Source: Candidatus Woesearchaeota archaeon | Lineage (GTDB): Archaea > Nanobdellota > Nanobdellia > Woesearchaeales > SKIA01 | Reading direction: 5' to 3' | Assembly: GCA_007116645.1 (NCBI GenBank) | Contig: SKIA01000040.1 | Span: 1 to 26,411, forward strand | Length of the DNA stretch: 26,411 nt | Notes under the pieces: generated by a model | The model's database searches: none | What the model was told of the DNA's origin: nothing | The model's input: the letters and a program-made list of their open reading frames with translations, nothing else | Shown here: one piece after another, positions 6,059 through 14,095 of the stretch | How positions within the stretch are numbered: the stretch's first letter is position 1 | Layout: each line of letters opens with the position of its first letter | Program-made: the position numbers and the translations under genes

Positions 6059-7015
6059 ATGGCTTTTGAAGATATTCCGCACCTGCCCACGGCAAAACAA
6101 CTCCTCCAATCAGCACTCACGAGAGGAAGAAAAAAAGCTGCAAGTATCTCAAAACGCAAGATGGATACTCCTCTTACGCTCACAAGAAAAAAAGAGCGAG
6201 AGCGCATCATTGCAATACATCAAGACATTGCAGAGCGCCTAAAAAGCCTTCCCAAACACTTTCCAGACTTGGATACGCTCAACGAGTTTTATCGCGAATT
6301 ACTTGCTAACGACTTTTCTTTAGATGAATACCGACAGCGACTTGCACGAGCACAAAACACTCCACGAGCAATCGCGGCAATTAGAGACTCTGTACGAGGA
6401 AAGATCGAGGCAGCACAAAGCCCCGAAGACGTAAAAGACGCGACAAAACGCTTTATTGGACGCGTGTCAGGAGCTGTTGAGCGCATTGATAGCGACCTAA
6501 AGTGGCTAGAAGACGTAAGGCGAAAGCTTCGCACATACCCCAAACTCAAAGAATTATTCACTGTTTGTATCGCAGGATTTCCAAACGTGGGAAAGACCAC
6601 GTTGCTTAAAGCACTCACTGGCGCGTCAGCAGAGATTAATGAATACGCCTTCACAACAAAAAGCCTGAACTTAGGCTATAAACAGATTAACGCTCGAAAA
6701 GTACAGTTCATCGACACTCCGGGAACGCTCAACCGCGAGCACATGAACGAGATTGAAAAACAAGCACACCTCGCGCTCAAATACGTCGCCGACGTTATCG
6801 TGTATGTGTACGACCACACAGAAAGCTATCCTCTGGCAGATCAGCACGCCTTGCGAGAAGCACTTGAAGAGCACGGAAAACCGATCATTCACTATTTATC
6901 AAAAGAAGATATCATTCCAGAAGATGTATTTGCAGACTTCAAAAAAGAAATGAACGGATTGTCACGAGAAGACCTCGTATCTGCTATTAATGAATTTGTT
7001 AGGCAAAGAAACTAA
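6059..7015 (+). CDS. NOG1-type GTPase, ribosome assembly
   Basis: A 318-residue GTPase of the Obg/NOG1 group (COG1084), whose eukaryotic relatives act in large-subunit maturation. An all-helical N-terminal domain (about 1-165) precedes the G domain. G1 is GFPNVGKTT (173-181), G3 is DTPG (219-222), and G4 is SKED (281-284) in place of the usual NKxD, so the guanine-specificity motif is altered. Length matches archaeal members, which lack the long eukaryotic C-terminal extension. The mRNA is likely leaderless from the shared TATA box. It converges on the L10e gene, which also fits a ribosomal role. Confidence 0.92.
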   Translation: MAFEDIPHLPTAKQLLQSALTRGRKKAASISKRKMDTPLTLTRKKERERIIAIHQDIAERLKSLPKHFPDLDTLNEFYRELLANDFSLDEYRQRLARAQNTPRAIAAIRDSVRGKIEAAQSPEDVKDATKRFIGRVSGAVERIDSDLKWLEDVRRKLRTYPKLKELFTVCIAGFPNVGKTTLLKALTGASAEINEYAFTTKSLNLGYKQINARKVQFIDTPGTLNREHMNEIEKQAHLALKYVADVIVYVYDHTESYPLADQHALREALEEHGKPIIHYLSKEDIIPEDVFADFKKEMNGLSREDLVSAINEFVRQRN

Positions 7016-7031
7016 ATAAAAAATTTTTATT
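7016..7031. terminator. Bidirectional A/T-run terminator between convergent genes
   Basis: Six A followed by five T (7018-7028) within a near-palindrome separate the stop codons of the NOG1-like gene and L10e. Each strand presents a T run at its gene's 3' end, the usual archaeal termination signal. Confidence 0.6.
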
Positions 7032-7605
7032 CGTACACTTTTGGCAATCGCTTGTGCGTCTTAGAAACTTCGTTTGAGCCAGTAGGGACTTTGTCAACAA
7101 CAATGTAGTAGCTGTTTGGAAGCTTTGAGCAAACGATGTTGAGTGCTTTTTTTGCGACATCCAAGTGTTTTGGTTCACAACCAATTTCAATAACGACGTC
7201 ACCGCGGCGAACTTGTGCTGCCACACCAACTGCTTTACCGAAACTCTTCTTCATACCAGTCGAAAGACGGTCTGCTCCAGCGCCTGATGCAAGCGGGTTT
7301 TCACGCAAGATATGGTGTGGATATTTGTGAATGCGAAAGTAGTATCCTTGTTTACCAGCAGCTTTCTCAAGGCGGCGGTTTGCGCTCATACGTGACGCTT
7401 CTAGTGAGCTGTGACGAATTTGCAAGTCAGTCTTTGAAACAAGCTTTACACTGAGTGGAAAAGTCTTTGTCCGTGATCCCATAACAAAGCGTACAATCTT
7501 TGAGTGAGGAGTTCCACGTACGTATTGATATCTGCGATACTTACTCTTACGTGTGTACGGGCGTTCAAGCCGTCGGTATGCTACGAATTTTCGGTCACGA
7601 GCCAT
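7027..7605 (-). CDS. rpl10e: Ribosomal protein L10e (uL16)
   Basis: A 192-residue protein of the large ribosomal subunit, located near the peptidyl-transferase centre and the A-site tRNA. Recognised from the N-terminus (RKFVAYRRLERPYTRKSKYR), the conserved RIHKYPHHILRENPLASGAG-type loop near residues 92-111 with DRLSTGMKKSFGK after it, and the C-terminal region with KVPTGSNEV. It is a little longer than typical archaeal members because of the C-terminal tail. A TATA box centred exactly 26.5 nt upstream indicates a leaderless mRNA. Confidence 0.95.
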   Translation of the reverse strand: MARDRKFVAYRRLERPYTRKSKYRRYQYVRGTPHSKIVRFVMGSRTKTFPLSVKLVSKTDLQIRHSSLEASRMSANRRLEKAAGKQGYYFRIHKYPHHILRENPLASGAGADRLSTGMKKSFGKAVGVAAQVRRGDVVIEIGCEPKHLDVAKKALNIVCSKLPNSYYIVVDKVPTGSNEVSKTHKRLPKVYE

Positions 7606-7627
7606 ACGTTGCAGAAAACAAGGTCCA

Positions 7628-7635
7628 TTTATAAA
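7628..7635 (-). promoter_or_regulatory. TATA box of the L10e gene
   Basis: TTTATAAA on the minus strand, with its TTATAA core centred 26.5 nt from the ATG at 7605. It lies just downstream of the stop codon of the upstream membrane-protein gene. Confidence 0.75.
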
Positions 7636-7636
7636 A

Positions 7637-7882
7637 TTACCTCTGCCGCAGGCACTTAAGCCATCGCTTAATGTCTTCTTTTTCTATTACACCAAGCCAA
7701 ACCAACCCTAACAGAATGAATAGCCAACCAGGCAGAATAGGCAAGAGCAAGCCGGCAATACCCAGGAGAAGAAACACAATCCCGATAACAATTTTGATTG
7801 GCCTAAACTCAGAAGCACGGTTTGCCTGTCGCTTCGTCCACTTCCACATACCAGATAAGAAGGGCAACGAAAATATAAGCAC
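7637..7882 (-). CDS. Small membrane protein, PGPGW/DUF454-like
   Basis: An 81-residue protein with a basic N-terminal part and two closely spaced hydrophobic helices (about 32-47 and 52-66) joined by LPILPGW. This pattern, a Gly-rich helix, a Leu-Pro-Gly-Trp turn and a second helix, resembles the PGPGW and DUF454 families of small membrane proteins with no known function. The basic C-terminus (KRWLKCLRQR) would face the cytoplasm. The start is uncertain: the GTG at 7882 lies 29.5 nt from the centre of the TATA box at 7908-7915, while the first ATG is at 7849. Confidence 0.68.
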   Translation of the reverse strand: MLIFSLPFLSGMWKWTKRQANRASEFRPIKIVIGIVFLLLGIAGLLLPILPGWLFILLGLVWLGVIEKEDIKRWLKCLRQR

Positions 7883-7907
7883 TTACACTAGACATCCCCG
7901 CACAGGG

Positions 7908-7915
7908 CTTATAAG
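7908..7915. promoter_or_regulatory. Symmetric TATA box between the small membrane protein and Lhr
   Basis: GCTTATAA contains TTATAA centred at 7911.5. It fits the minus-strand start at 7882 (29.5 nt). It could also drive the plus-strand Lhr gene with a leader of about 13 nt, since no nearer TATA box is seen there. Confidence 0.5.
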
Positions 7916-7950
7916 TCTGAGCCGCTTCCTCTAAGCTAACAGTCATACCT

Positions 7951-10890
7951 ATGATAACACGCTTGACAGAGCCCTACAGTGAAGAGGCTATTCGCAGTAG
8001 TTTGACCCCTCTTGTCAAGGGATGGTTTCAAGACGAGTTTGGAACATTTAGTCCACCACAACGATTTAGCATTCTGAATATCAAGAAACGAAAAAACACG
8101 CTTATCTCCTCACCAACCGGTTCAGGTAAGACGCTTTCAGCATTCTTAGCAGTCCTTGATGATCTCGCACGTCTAGCACAGGACAAACAACTCGAAGATC
8201 GTGTGTACTGCATTTACATCAGCCCATTAAAGGCCCTTGGAAATGATATTGAAAAAAACTTACAACGACCGCTAGCTGCTCTAAACGAACGAAATGGCGA
8301 AGACCTTGGTATTCGAGTAGGAGTAAGAACAGGAGACACAACGCCGTATGAGCGGCAAAAAATGCTCAAAAAACCACCCCACATCCTGATCACAACACCT
8401 GAAAGTCTTGCTATCATGCTCACAAGCCCGAAGTTCTCAGACCTCTTACGAGGCATTGACTGGACCATTATTGACGAAGTACACGCCCTTGCTGATAACA
8501 AGCGAGGAACACACCTCGCACTCGTTCTTGAGCGATTAGCACAACACACAGAATTCACGCGCATTGGCCTGTCAGCAACAGTGGCACCACTAGAACGAGT
8601 AGCGCAGTTTCTTGTCGGAAGAAGAGAATGTGACGTAGTAGACGTTACATACACGAAAAGTCTGGACATTAAAGTCGTCAGTCCAGTAAAAAACGTGATG
8701 AGCACAAGCCACGAAAACCTCGCAAAAAAACAATACGACCTCATCAACGAACTCGTGCAAGAACACAAAACAACGCTCATCTTCACAAACACCAGAGCAG
8801 CAACCGAGCGCGTCGTACACAACTTAAAAGAACGATTTCCAACACAATACAACGACCAACTAGAAACTATTGCTGATGAGAGCGATGAGCAAGGAGATGT
8901 GCGAACAAGCATTGCAGCACACCACGGAAGCCTCTCAAAAGAACACCGATTAGCAGTAGAAGACAGACTAAGAGAAGGATCACTTAAGTGCGTTGTATCA
9001 TCAACAAGCCTTGAATTAGGAATCGATATTGGATATGTTGACTTAGTAATTCTTCTTGGCAGCCCAAAAAGTGTTGCTCGGGCCCTGCAAAGAATAGGAC
9101 GCTCAGGACACAAACTGCACGCAACAGCAAAAGGACGTATCATAGTTTTGGACAGAGACGACCTTGTTGAGTGCTCAGTGCTCGCAAAACACGCTATCGA
9201 GCGACACATAGACACAGTGCACATACCAGAAAACTGTCTTGACGTACTCGCACAAGAAGTATATGCGCACGCCATCGAAAAACAAACCACTATTTTAGAA
9301 CTGTATCAAACAATAACAAAAGCCTACCCCTACTTTTCGCTCACAAGAAAACAACTACGAGAAGTAGTAGAATACCTCGCAGGAGAACACGTCAGTTTAG
9401 AAGACAGAAATGTATACGCAAAAATTTGGTATGACAAAGAAACAGGCGCTATCGGAAGAAAAGGCAAGATGGCACGCGTACTGTACTCAACAAACGTTGG
9501 CACCATACCAGACCAAACAAACGTTATCGTAAAAATAGGCGAAGCAGCGATAGGAAGTATTTCAGAACCATTTCTTGAGAGCCTCAAAAAAGGAGACGTC
9601 TTCGTGCTCGGAGGAGACGTGTACGAATTCAACTATTCACGAGGAATGACCGCGCAAGTACGCGCAGCACACGGAAAAAAACCAACCGTGCCAAGCTGGT
9701 TTTCTGAAATGCTCCCGCTATCATATGACCTAGCAATACACGTACAAACGTTGCGAAAATATTTACGAGAACTGTTTGAACAAGAAAAAAGTAAAGAAGA
9801 AATAGTTACGTGGCTGCAAGAATACTTGCCAATTGATGAAGACGCCGCAACAAGCATTTACGAATACGCAAAACAACAACACCTCTTCTCAATCATACCG
9901 CACCAATACCACATCACGATAGAATACTTTCAAGACAGAAACCACACCTACACCATCTTTCACACGCTGTACGGACGGCGAGTAAACGACGTTATCTCAC
10001 GAGCAGTTGCGTTTGCAGCGGGGAAAATGGGATCGGGCGATATCGAGCTTGGAATCACAGATAACGGATTTTACTTTAGACACACACGCCCACTACAAGC
10101 TAAGAGGGCGCTGCTGGCCCTTAAACACAACGAATTACGAGAAGTAATGTCATTAGCCCTTGAGAAAAGCGAGGTCCTCACGCGACGATTTAGACACTGT
10201 GCAGGAAGGGGCCTTATGATCTTGCGAAACTACAAAGGACACAAAAAAAGTGTAGGAAAACAACAAGTATCAAGCCGCATCTTGATGAGTGCAGTAAAAA
10301 GACTGCCCGAAAGCTTTCCGATATACCAAGAAGCGGTGCGTGAAGTGCTTGAAGACAAAATGGACTTTACGAACGCACAAGCAGTACTCAAAGGAATAGG
10401 AGACGGAAGAATAACAGTGACAGAACATCAAACTGCGCTGCCCTCACCCTTTGCGTTCGCACTTGTCCTGCAAGGTTACGCAGATGTGATGCGCGTTGAA
10501 GAACGACAAGAATTTTTGAAACGACTGCACCAAGAAGTACTCGCAAAAATAGCACTCGGAAAAAAAGGAGAGCAAGTGCAAGAACTCGTAAAACCAGAAG
10601 ACTTTTCATACGAAGAACACTGGCACGAAGAACAAAAACAAGAAGAACACCAAGAGCAAGACGAAAAACTTTTGCTCAAAGAACAACTGTATACAGTTGC
10701 GAAAAAGACCGGTATGCCAGCAAGCTTTGTGTACGAAACACAACGACTGATCGAAGAAGAAACAACAGGGTACCCACAAAGCTATGTTTCATGGCTGTCA
10801 GAGCTACTCTCAGAAACAATTCCTACAGTATACCCGGACGAACTTACTAAATTCTTAAAGAAAAAACTACCTGAGATTCAGTGGCGCTGA
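7951..10890 (+). CDS. lhr: Lhr-type ATP-dependent DNA helicase
   Basis: A 979-residue superfamily 2 helicase of the Lhr-core type, implicated in DNA repair and replication-fork processing. Walker A is SPTGSGKT (54-61), the Walker B box is DEVH (175-178), motif III is SAT (208-210) and motif VI is QRIGRSGH (380-387). A winged-helix region and the long Lhr-specific C-terminal domain follow. Near residues 885-910 is a highly charged Glu/Gln/Lys/His stretch (EEHWHEEQKQEEHQEQDEK), then a final helical part that looks like an extension. ATG at 7951 gives a normal N-terminus. The 3' end overlaps by 13 nt the convergent small membrane protein gene. Confidence 0.93.
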   Translation: MITRLTEPYSEEAIRSSLTPLVKGWFQDEFGTFSPPQRFSILNIKKRKNTLISSPTGSGKTLSAFLAVLDDLARLAQDKQLEDRVYCIYISPLKALGNDIEKNLQRPLAALNERNGEDLGIRVGVRTGDTTPYERQKMLKKPPHILITTPESLAIMLTSPKFSDLLRGIDWTIIDEVHALADNKRGTHLALVLERLAQHTEFTRIGLSATVAPLERVAQFLVGRRECDVVDVTYTKSLDIKVVSPVKNVMSTSHENLAKKQYDLINELVQEHKTTLIFTNTRAATERVVHNLKERFPTQYNDQLETIADESDEQGDVRTSIAAHHGSLSKEHRLAVEDRLREGSLKCVVSSTSLELGIDIGYVDLVILLGSPKSVARALQRIGRSGHKLHATAKGRIIVLDRDDLVECSVLAKHAIERHIDTVHIPENCLDVLAQEVYAHAIEKQTTILELYQTITKAYPYFSLTRKQLREVVEYLAGEHVSLEDRNVYAKIWYDKETGAIGRKGKMARVLYSTNVGTIPDQTNVIVKIGEAAIGSISEPFLESLKKGDVFVLGGDVYEFNYSRGMTAQVRAAHGKKPTVPSWFSEMLPLSYDLAIHVQTLRKYLRELFEQEKSKEEIVTWLQEYLPIDEDAATSIYEYAKQQHLFSIIPHQYHITIEYFQDRNHTYTIFHTLYGRRVNDVISRAVAFAAGKMGSGDIELGITDNGFYFRHTRPLQAKRALLALKHNELREVMSLALEKSEVLTRRFRHCAGRGLMILRNYKGHKKSVGKQQVSSRILMSAVKRLPESFPIYQEAVREVLEDKMDFTNAQAVLKGIGDGRITVTEHQTALPSPFAFALVLQGYADVMRVEERQEFLKRLHQEVLAKIALGKKGEQVQELVKPEDFSYEEHWHEEQKQEEHQEQDEKLLLKEQLYTVAKKTGMPASFVYETQRLIEEETTGYPQSYVSWLSELLSETIPTVYPDELTKFLKKKLPEIQWR

Positions 10891-11027
10891 GAAGTTTTCA
10901 GATATAGATACAAAGCGAGTGCGAAAATCCAAAAGGCAATCCAAGGGACTCGTCCCAAAACCGCAGCAGTAAGGAGAATAATAAGAAGAGCTGAGAGTAT
11001 TAATGCAACGGGTTTGGAGAACTTCAT
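10878..11027 (-). CDS. Tiny membrane protein, 49 residues
   Basis: Starts MKFSKPVALILSALL and has two predicted membrane helices (about 6-24 and 28-44) with a short basic C-terminus. Its ATG shares one base with the stop codon of the BofA-like gene (TGATG), a sign of translational coupling, so I prefer it to the longer upstream frame that overlaps that gene. No family recognised. Confidence 0.6.
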   Translation of the reverse strand: MKFSKPVALILSALLIILLTAAVLGRVPWIAFWIFALALYLYLKTSQRH

Positions 11028-11269
11028 CAGAACGCAACGCCAAACAAGTGGAGCACGATAACTGCTATGAAACCAATAATCCCGCCGATAGCAGTAATGA
11101 TGATGGACCAAAAATTAATCGTGAGGTCAGGCAACAAGAGTTTTGCTGCAAAGAGAGCAAAAAAACCGATGATGCTGTTAATGACGAGTACCAAGAGTTT
11201 TCGCAAAAAAATCGCGAATAGCACCACAAGGATGATCATCACGGTTAATAAGCTAAATTCAATAATCAT
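11027..11269 (-). CDS. BofA-like small membrane protein
   Basis: An 80-residue protein with three hydrophobic segments (about 6-21, 28-46 and 52-78). The order NSIIGFFALF, then a short loop with LPDLTINFWS, then a Gly-rich helix IIITAIGGIIGFIAV matches the BofA family (PF07441). In Bacillus this family inhibits a membrane protease, but many archaea carry members of unknown role. The TATA box centred exactly 26.5 nt upstream sets the ATG at 11269. It is coupled to the 49-residue protein downstream. Confidence 0.75.
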   Translation of the reverse strand: MIIEFSLLTVMIILVVLFAIFLRKLLVLVINSIIGFFALFAAKLLLPDLTINFWSIIITAIGGIIGFIAVIVLHLFGVAF

Positions 11270-11291
11270 ACGCTAAAGAAGGATGACTCTC

Positions 11292-11299
11292 TTTATAAT
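11292..11299 (-). promoter_or_regulatory. TATA box of the BofA-like gene
   Basis: The TTATAA core (11293-11298) is centred 26.5 nt from the ATG at 11269, giving a leaderless mRNA. It lies just past the stop codon of the upstream gene. Confidence 0.7.
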
Positions 11300-11301
11300 C
11301 G

Positions 11302-11697
11302 TTACGCGAGATTCATCATCCATACACTGTGTCCTAATAACACTCCAAGAACGCGCATTTCTCCCAAAGAAAGCCCTTTAGTAAAATCACCGGCCTTACA
11401 CACCAACGAGTTATCAGCCTTCTTAAACCACAACTGTGTTTTTTCTTCGCCAAACGAATGAAAAAACTTTGCTTCAGAAACACTGCCGTCAATCAACGCA
11501 AGTAACTCTCCAAGCTCAACATCAGAAAACTTTACCGTCTTCCACTCCCACGAAGCACTATTTTTTCGTCCCCACTTCATAAAGCAAGCATCCTTTTTTA
11601 CTTGGAGCGACAAGCAATTGTCTTTACCAAAAAATGCCTTATCAACAAGGAGTGGTTCATTGTTCTGAGCAGGGGTTTGTCGTGTTTCTGAAATCAT
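11302..11697 (-). CDS. Protein of unknown function, 131 residues
   Basis: A soluble protein I do not recognise. After a disordered N-terminus (TRQTPAQNNEP) it shows alternating strands (NCLSLQVKKDACFMKWG, EWKTVKFSD), a helix (ELGELLALIDG), more strands (KFFHSF, TQLWFKK, LVCKAGD) and a C-terminal helix. Such a strand-rich core with one amphipathic helix recalls PC4/Whirly-like nucleic-acid-binding folds, but this is only a guess from pattern. Its TATA box is centred exactly 26.5 nt upstream, and a 15-bp element shared with the LAGLIDADG gene promoter lies just beyond. It is divergent from lysS. Confidence 0.7.
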   Translation of the reverse strand: MISETRQTPAQNNEPLLVDKAFFGKDNCLSLQVKKDACFMKWGRKNSASWEWKTVKFSDVELGELLALIDGSVSEAKFFHSFGEEKTQLWFKKADNSLVCKAGDFTKGLSLGEMRVLGVLLGHSVWMMNLA

Positions 11698-11719
11698 ACA
11701 ATGAACAACCTTCTCACTG

Positions 11720-11727
11720 CTTATAAG
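11720..11727 (-). promoter_or_regulatory. TATA box of the 131-residue protein gene
   Basis: The TTATAA core (11721-11726) on the minus strand, centred 26.5 nt from the ATG at 11697; the mRNA is likely leaderless. Confidence 0.7.
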
Positions 11728-11736
11728 GGCGCTTGG

Positions 11737-11751
11737 CGTGCATGTCCAGTG
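11737..11751 (-). promoter_or_regulatory. 15-bp element upstream of a TATA box, copy 2
   Basis: Exact copy of CACTGGACATGCACG at 1927-1941, with nearly the same distance to the TATA core (16 versus 17 nt). On the plus strand it precedes the lysS TATA box by about 20 nt, so it could also act on lysS. Confidence 0.35.
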
Positions 11752-11771
11752 AGTCCAGTGAAGGCACTATT

Positions 11772-11779
11772 TTTTATAA
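11772..11779 (+). promoter_or_regulatory. TATA box of the lysS operon
   Basis: TTTTATAA, core centred at 11776.5, is 25.5 nt before the ATG at 11802. It decides that start against in-frame upstream TTG/ATG codons at 11733 and 11742, which lie before the box. Confidence 0.7.
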
Positions 11780-11801
11780 CACAACATACTTCACGAATAC
11801 T

Positions 11802-13259
11802 ATGGAGGATAAAATCACCCAGGACCGATACGAGAAGCTCGCAGCGCTAGAAAAAGCAGGGATAAACGCATTTCCCCACCGCTTTGAAACCACACACCAC
11901 GCAAAAGATGTGAAGCGAGAATTTGACAAGATCGGACAAGCACCCAGCGACACACACGTAAGTGTTGCGGGAAGAATCATGCTGCACAGAAGCATGGGAA
12001 AACTTATCTTCACACAACTCCAAGACAGAACCGGAAGAATACAAGTCCTATTCTCACAAAAAGACACTCAACAATTTGACCATCTAAAAAATATTGAGAT
12101 GGGAGACATTATTGGTGTACGAGGAGCAGTCTTTAGAACAAAAACCGGAGAAATCACTGTTAGAGCAGACAACTACGAACTTCTCGCAAAGGGCCTAAAG
12201 CCAATGCCAGAAAAATATCACGGTGTGAAAGACACAGAGCTTAGATACAGAAAAAGATATCTAGATTTACTCTATAACGAAGAAAGCAAAGAAGCATTTC
12301 TTAACAGAGCAAAAATTATTCGTGAGCTGCGCAGCTTTCTAGACAACCAAGGATTCATAGAAGTAGACACGCCCATACTACAACCCATGTACGGAGGAGC
12401 AGCAGCAAGACCATTTGTTACGCACCACAACGCACTAGACATGCAATTGTATCTGAGAATCTCCGACGAACTTTATCTTAAACGATTAATTATCGGAGGA
12501 CTTGAGCGCGTATACGAGATCTGTCGTAACTTTCGAAACGAAGGAATAGACACCACACACAATCCAGAATTCACAATGGTAGAATGGTACCAAGCATACG
12601 CAGACTACAACACCATGATGGCACAAGCAGAAGAACTGCTCGCAAGAATGACACAAGCAGTTCACGGAAAGCTATTTTTCACCTTTGCAGACAACACCAT
12701 ACAGATGAAGCCACCATTTAGAAGACTCAAAATGGTAGATGCAATCAAAGAACACGCAAAGCTAGACGTTGAAAATATGAGTGAACAAGAAATCCTGCTT
12801 GAGTGTCGAAACAGAAAAATTGATGTACCACAACAAAGCTGGGGTCATGCAGTACTCGCACTATTTGAAGAATACGCAGAAAAAAAACTCATACAACCAA
12901 CCTTCATCATCGACTATCCATGGGAAACCAGCCCATTAACCAAAAAACATCGCAAAGACGACCGATACGTAGAACGATTCGAACTATTCATCAATGGATG
13001 GGAGATAGCAAACGCATACTCAGAGCTTTCAGACCCAAGAGATCAACGCATGCGATTTGAAAAACAAGCAGAAGACGCAAAAAAAGGTGACGACGAAGCA
13101 CACCCAATGGACGAAGAATTCCTCGAAGCCATGGAATACGGAATGCCACCGACCGGCGGAATCGGAATCGGAATCGATCGCGTCTGCATGCTGCTTACCA
13201 CAAACGAAAGCATTCGGGACGTCATATTATTTCCAACCTTACGTCCAGACGAACGATGA
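11802..13259 (+). CDS. lysS: Lysyl-tRNA synthetase, class II
   Basis: A 485-residue enzyme that attaches lysine to tRNA-Lys. The N-terminal OB-fold anticodon-binding domain (about 40-140) contains VAGRIMLHRSMGKLIF and QDRTGRIQ. The class II catalytic core follows: motif 2 RNFRNEGIDTTHNPEF near residue 241 and motif 3 GGIGIGIDRV near residue 451, which bind ATP and lysine. Many euryarchaea use the unrelated class I LysRS, so the class II form is worth noting. The start at 11802 (MEDKITQDRYEKL) follows from the TATA spacing and family length. It overlaps the Nudix gene by 4 nt. Confidence 0.96.
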   Translation: MEDKITQDRYEKLAALEKAGINAFPHRFETTHHAKDVKREFDKIGQAPSDTHVSVAGRIMLHRSMGKLIFTQLQDRTGRIQVLFSQKDTQQFDHLKNIEMGDIIGVRGAVFRTKTGEITVRADNYELLAKGLKPMPEKYHGVKDTELRYRKRYLDLLYNEESKEAFLNRAKIIRELRSFLDNQGFIEVDTPILQPMYGGAAARPFVTHHNALDMQLYLRISDELYLKRLIIGGLERVYEICRNFRNEGIDTTHNPEFTMVEWYQAYADYNTMMAQAEELLARMTQAVHGKLFFTFADNTIQMKPPFRRLKMVDAIKEHAKLDVENMSEQEILLECRNRKIDVPQQSWGHAVLALFEEYAEKKLIQPTFIIDYPWETSPLTKKHRKDDRYVERFELFINGWEIANAYSELSDPRDQRMRFEKQAEDAKKGDDEAHPMDEEFLEAMEYGMPPTGGIGIGIDRVCMLLTTNESIRDVILFPTLRPDER

Positions 13260-13663
13260 ACGTACGAGAAGCAGTCGGAGCAGTCTTGATTAGCGAAGGA
13301 AAACTCTTACTCGTGTACAAAGTAGCGGCAAGCGATGGTACACCAATAGAACCTTTTTGGAGCTTTCCCTTAGGAGGAACTGATGGTGAACCCCACGACG
13401 TCGCAGTAATACGAGAAGTCAAAGAAGAAACAGGTCTTGACGTCGCGCCGCCATTTGAGAAATGCGGAACACTCGAATACCTCCTTGCGGACAAAAGAAC
13501 ACAACACGTTACGTTGTACCTTGCGCATGTAAAAGGAACACCAAACATCCATCCAATAGACGAGCACGAAATAAGCGAAGGACGATGGCTCACACCACAA
13601 GACGCCTATGAGCTTATTACGCACGACATTGGAAAAAACGTGATTAAGGAGTTATTTTTATGA
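13256..13663 (+). CDS. Nudix hydrolase with a shortened Nudix-box loop
   Basis: A 135-residue protein of the Nudix family, which hydrolyses nucleoside diphosphates linked to another group. The helix REVKEETGL of the Nudix box (residues 59-67) is intact with its metal-binding glutamates. The loop before it reads GGTDGE, two residues shorter than the usual G-x5-E spacing. The conserved fold around it (AVGAVLISEGKLLLV, FWSFPLGG) is normal. Substrate unknown. Both ends overlap neighbours by 4 nt (ATGA), so it is translationally coupled with lysS upstream and RNase HI downstream. Confidence 0.88.
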   Translation: MNVREAVGAVLISEGKLLLVYKVAASDGTPIEPFWSFPLGGTDGEPHDVAVIREVKEETGLDVAPPFEKCGTLEYLLADKRTQHVTLYLAHVKGTPNIHPIDEHEISEGRWLTPQDAYELITHDIGKNVIKELFL

Positions 13664-14061
13664 AAGCCACACTACACACTGATGGCGCCTGCCTTGGAAA
13701 CCCGGGACCGATGGGATTAGGGATTGTTTTACAATTAGAAACAGGCGAGACTATTGAGAAAGCAACGCCGGCAGGAAACGGTACCAACAATATCGCAGAA
13801 TACTCAGCACTACTCGCAGGCCTTGCAGTGGCAAAACAGCACAAAGTAACGCATTTAGAAGCGTATCTTGATTCAGAACTAGTAGTTAAGCAAATCAATG
13901 GCGCGTGGCGCGTAAAAGACGCAACCCTCCAAGCACTTCACAGCAAAGCACACGAATACCTTAAAGACTTTACACAAGTAAGTGTAACGCATGTGCGAAG
14001 ACACCTAAACACTCGTGCCGATGCACTTTCCAAACAAGCAGCAGAAGCTACTACAAAGTAA
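13660..14061 (+). CDS. rnhA: Ribonuclease HI
   Basis: A 133-residue enzyme that cuts the RNA strand of RNA-DNA hybrids. The four acidic active-site residues are in place: Asp8 (HTDGAC), Glu47 (NNIAEY), Asp71 (YLDSELVV) and Asp121 (NTRADALS). The Gly-rich turn GNPGPMG (13-19) is typical. It lacks the basic hybrid-binding protrusion of the E. coli enzyme, as do other archaeal type-1 members. It is the last intact gene of the lysS-Nudix-rnhA operon. The promoter of the next, broken gene begins right after its stop codon. Confidence 0.93.
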   Translation: MKATLHTDGACLGNPGPMGLGIVLQLETGETIEKATPAGNGTNNIAEYSALLAGLAVAKQHKVTHLEAYLDSELVVKQINGAWRVKDATLQALHSKAHEYLKDFTQVSVTHVRRHLNTRADALSKQAAEATTK

Positions 14062-14064
14062 TAA

Positions 14065-14070
14065 TATATA
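14065..14070 (+). promoter_or_regulatory. TATA box of the disrupted gene
   Basis: TATATA, centred 28.5 nt before the ATG at 14096. The promoter and start are still well placed although the frame behind them is broken. Confidence 0.55.
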
Positions 14071-14095
14071 CATGCTCTGTGTGAATTCACACTGC

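Noticed and set aside
8214..9290. Long minus-strand open frame of 358 codons inside the Lhr gene
   Set aside because: Its translation is a Ser/Arg/Cys-rich shadow of the helicase codons, and the sense strand carries all conserved helicase motifs.
11028..11111. Longer version of the 49-residue membrane protein beginning at 11111
   Set aside because: The extra 28 residues overlap the BofA-like gene out of frame and are His/Tyr/Trp-rich shadow sequence; the TGATG junction gives a natural coupled start at 11027.
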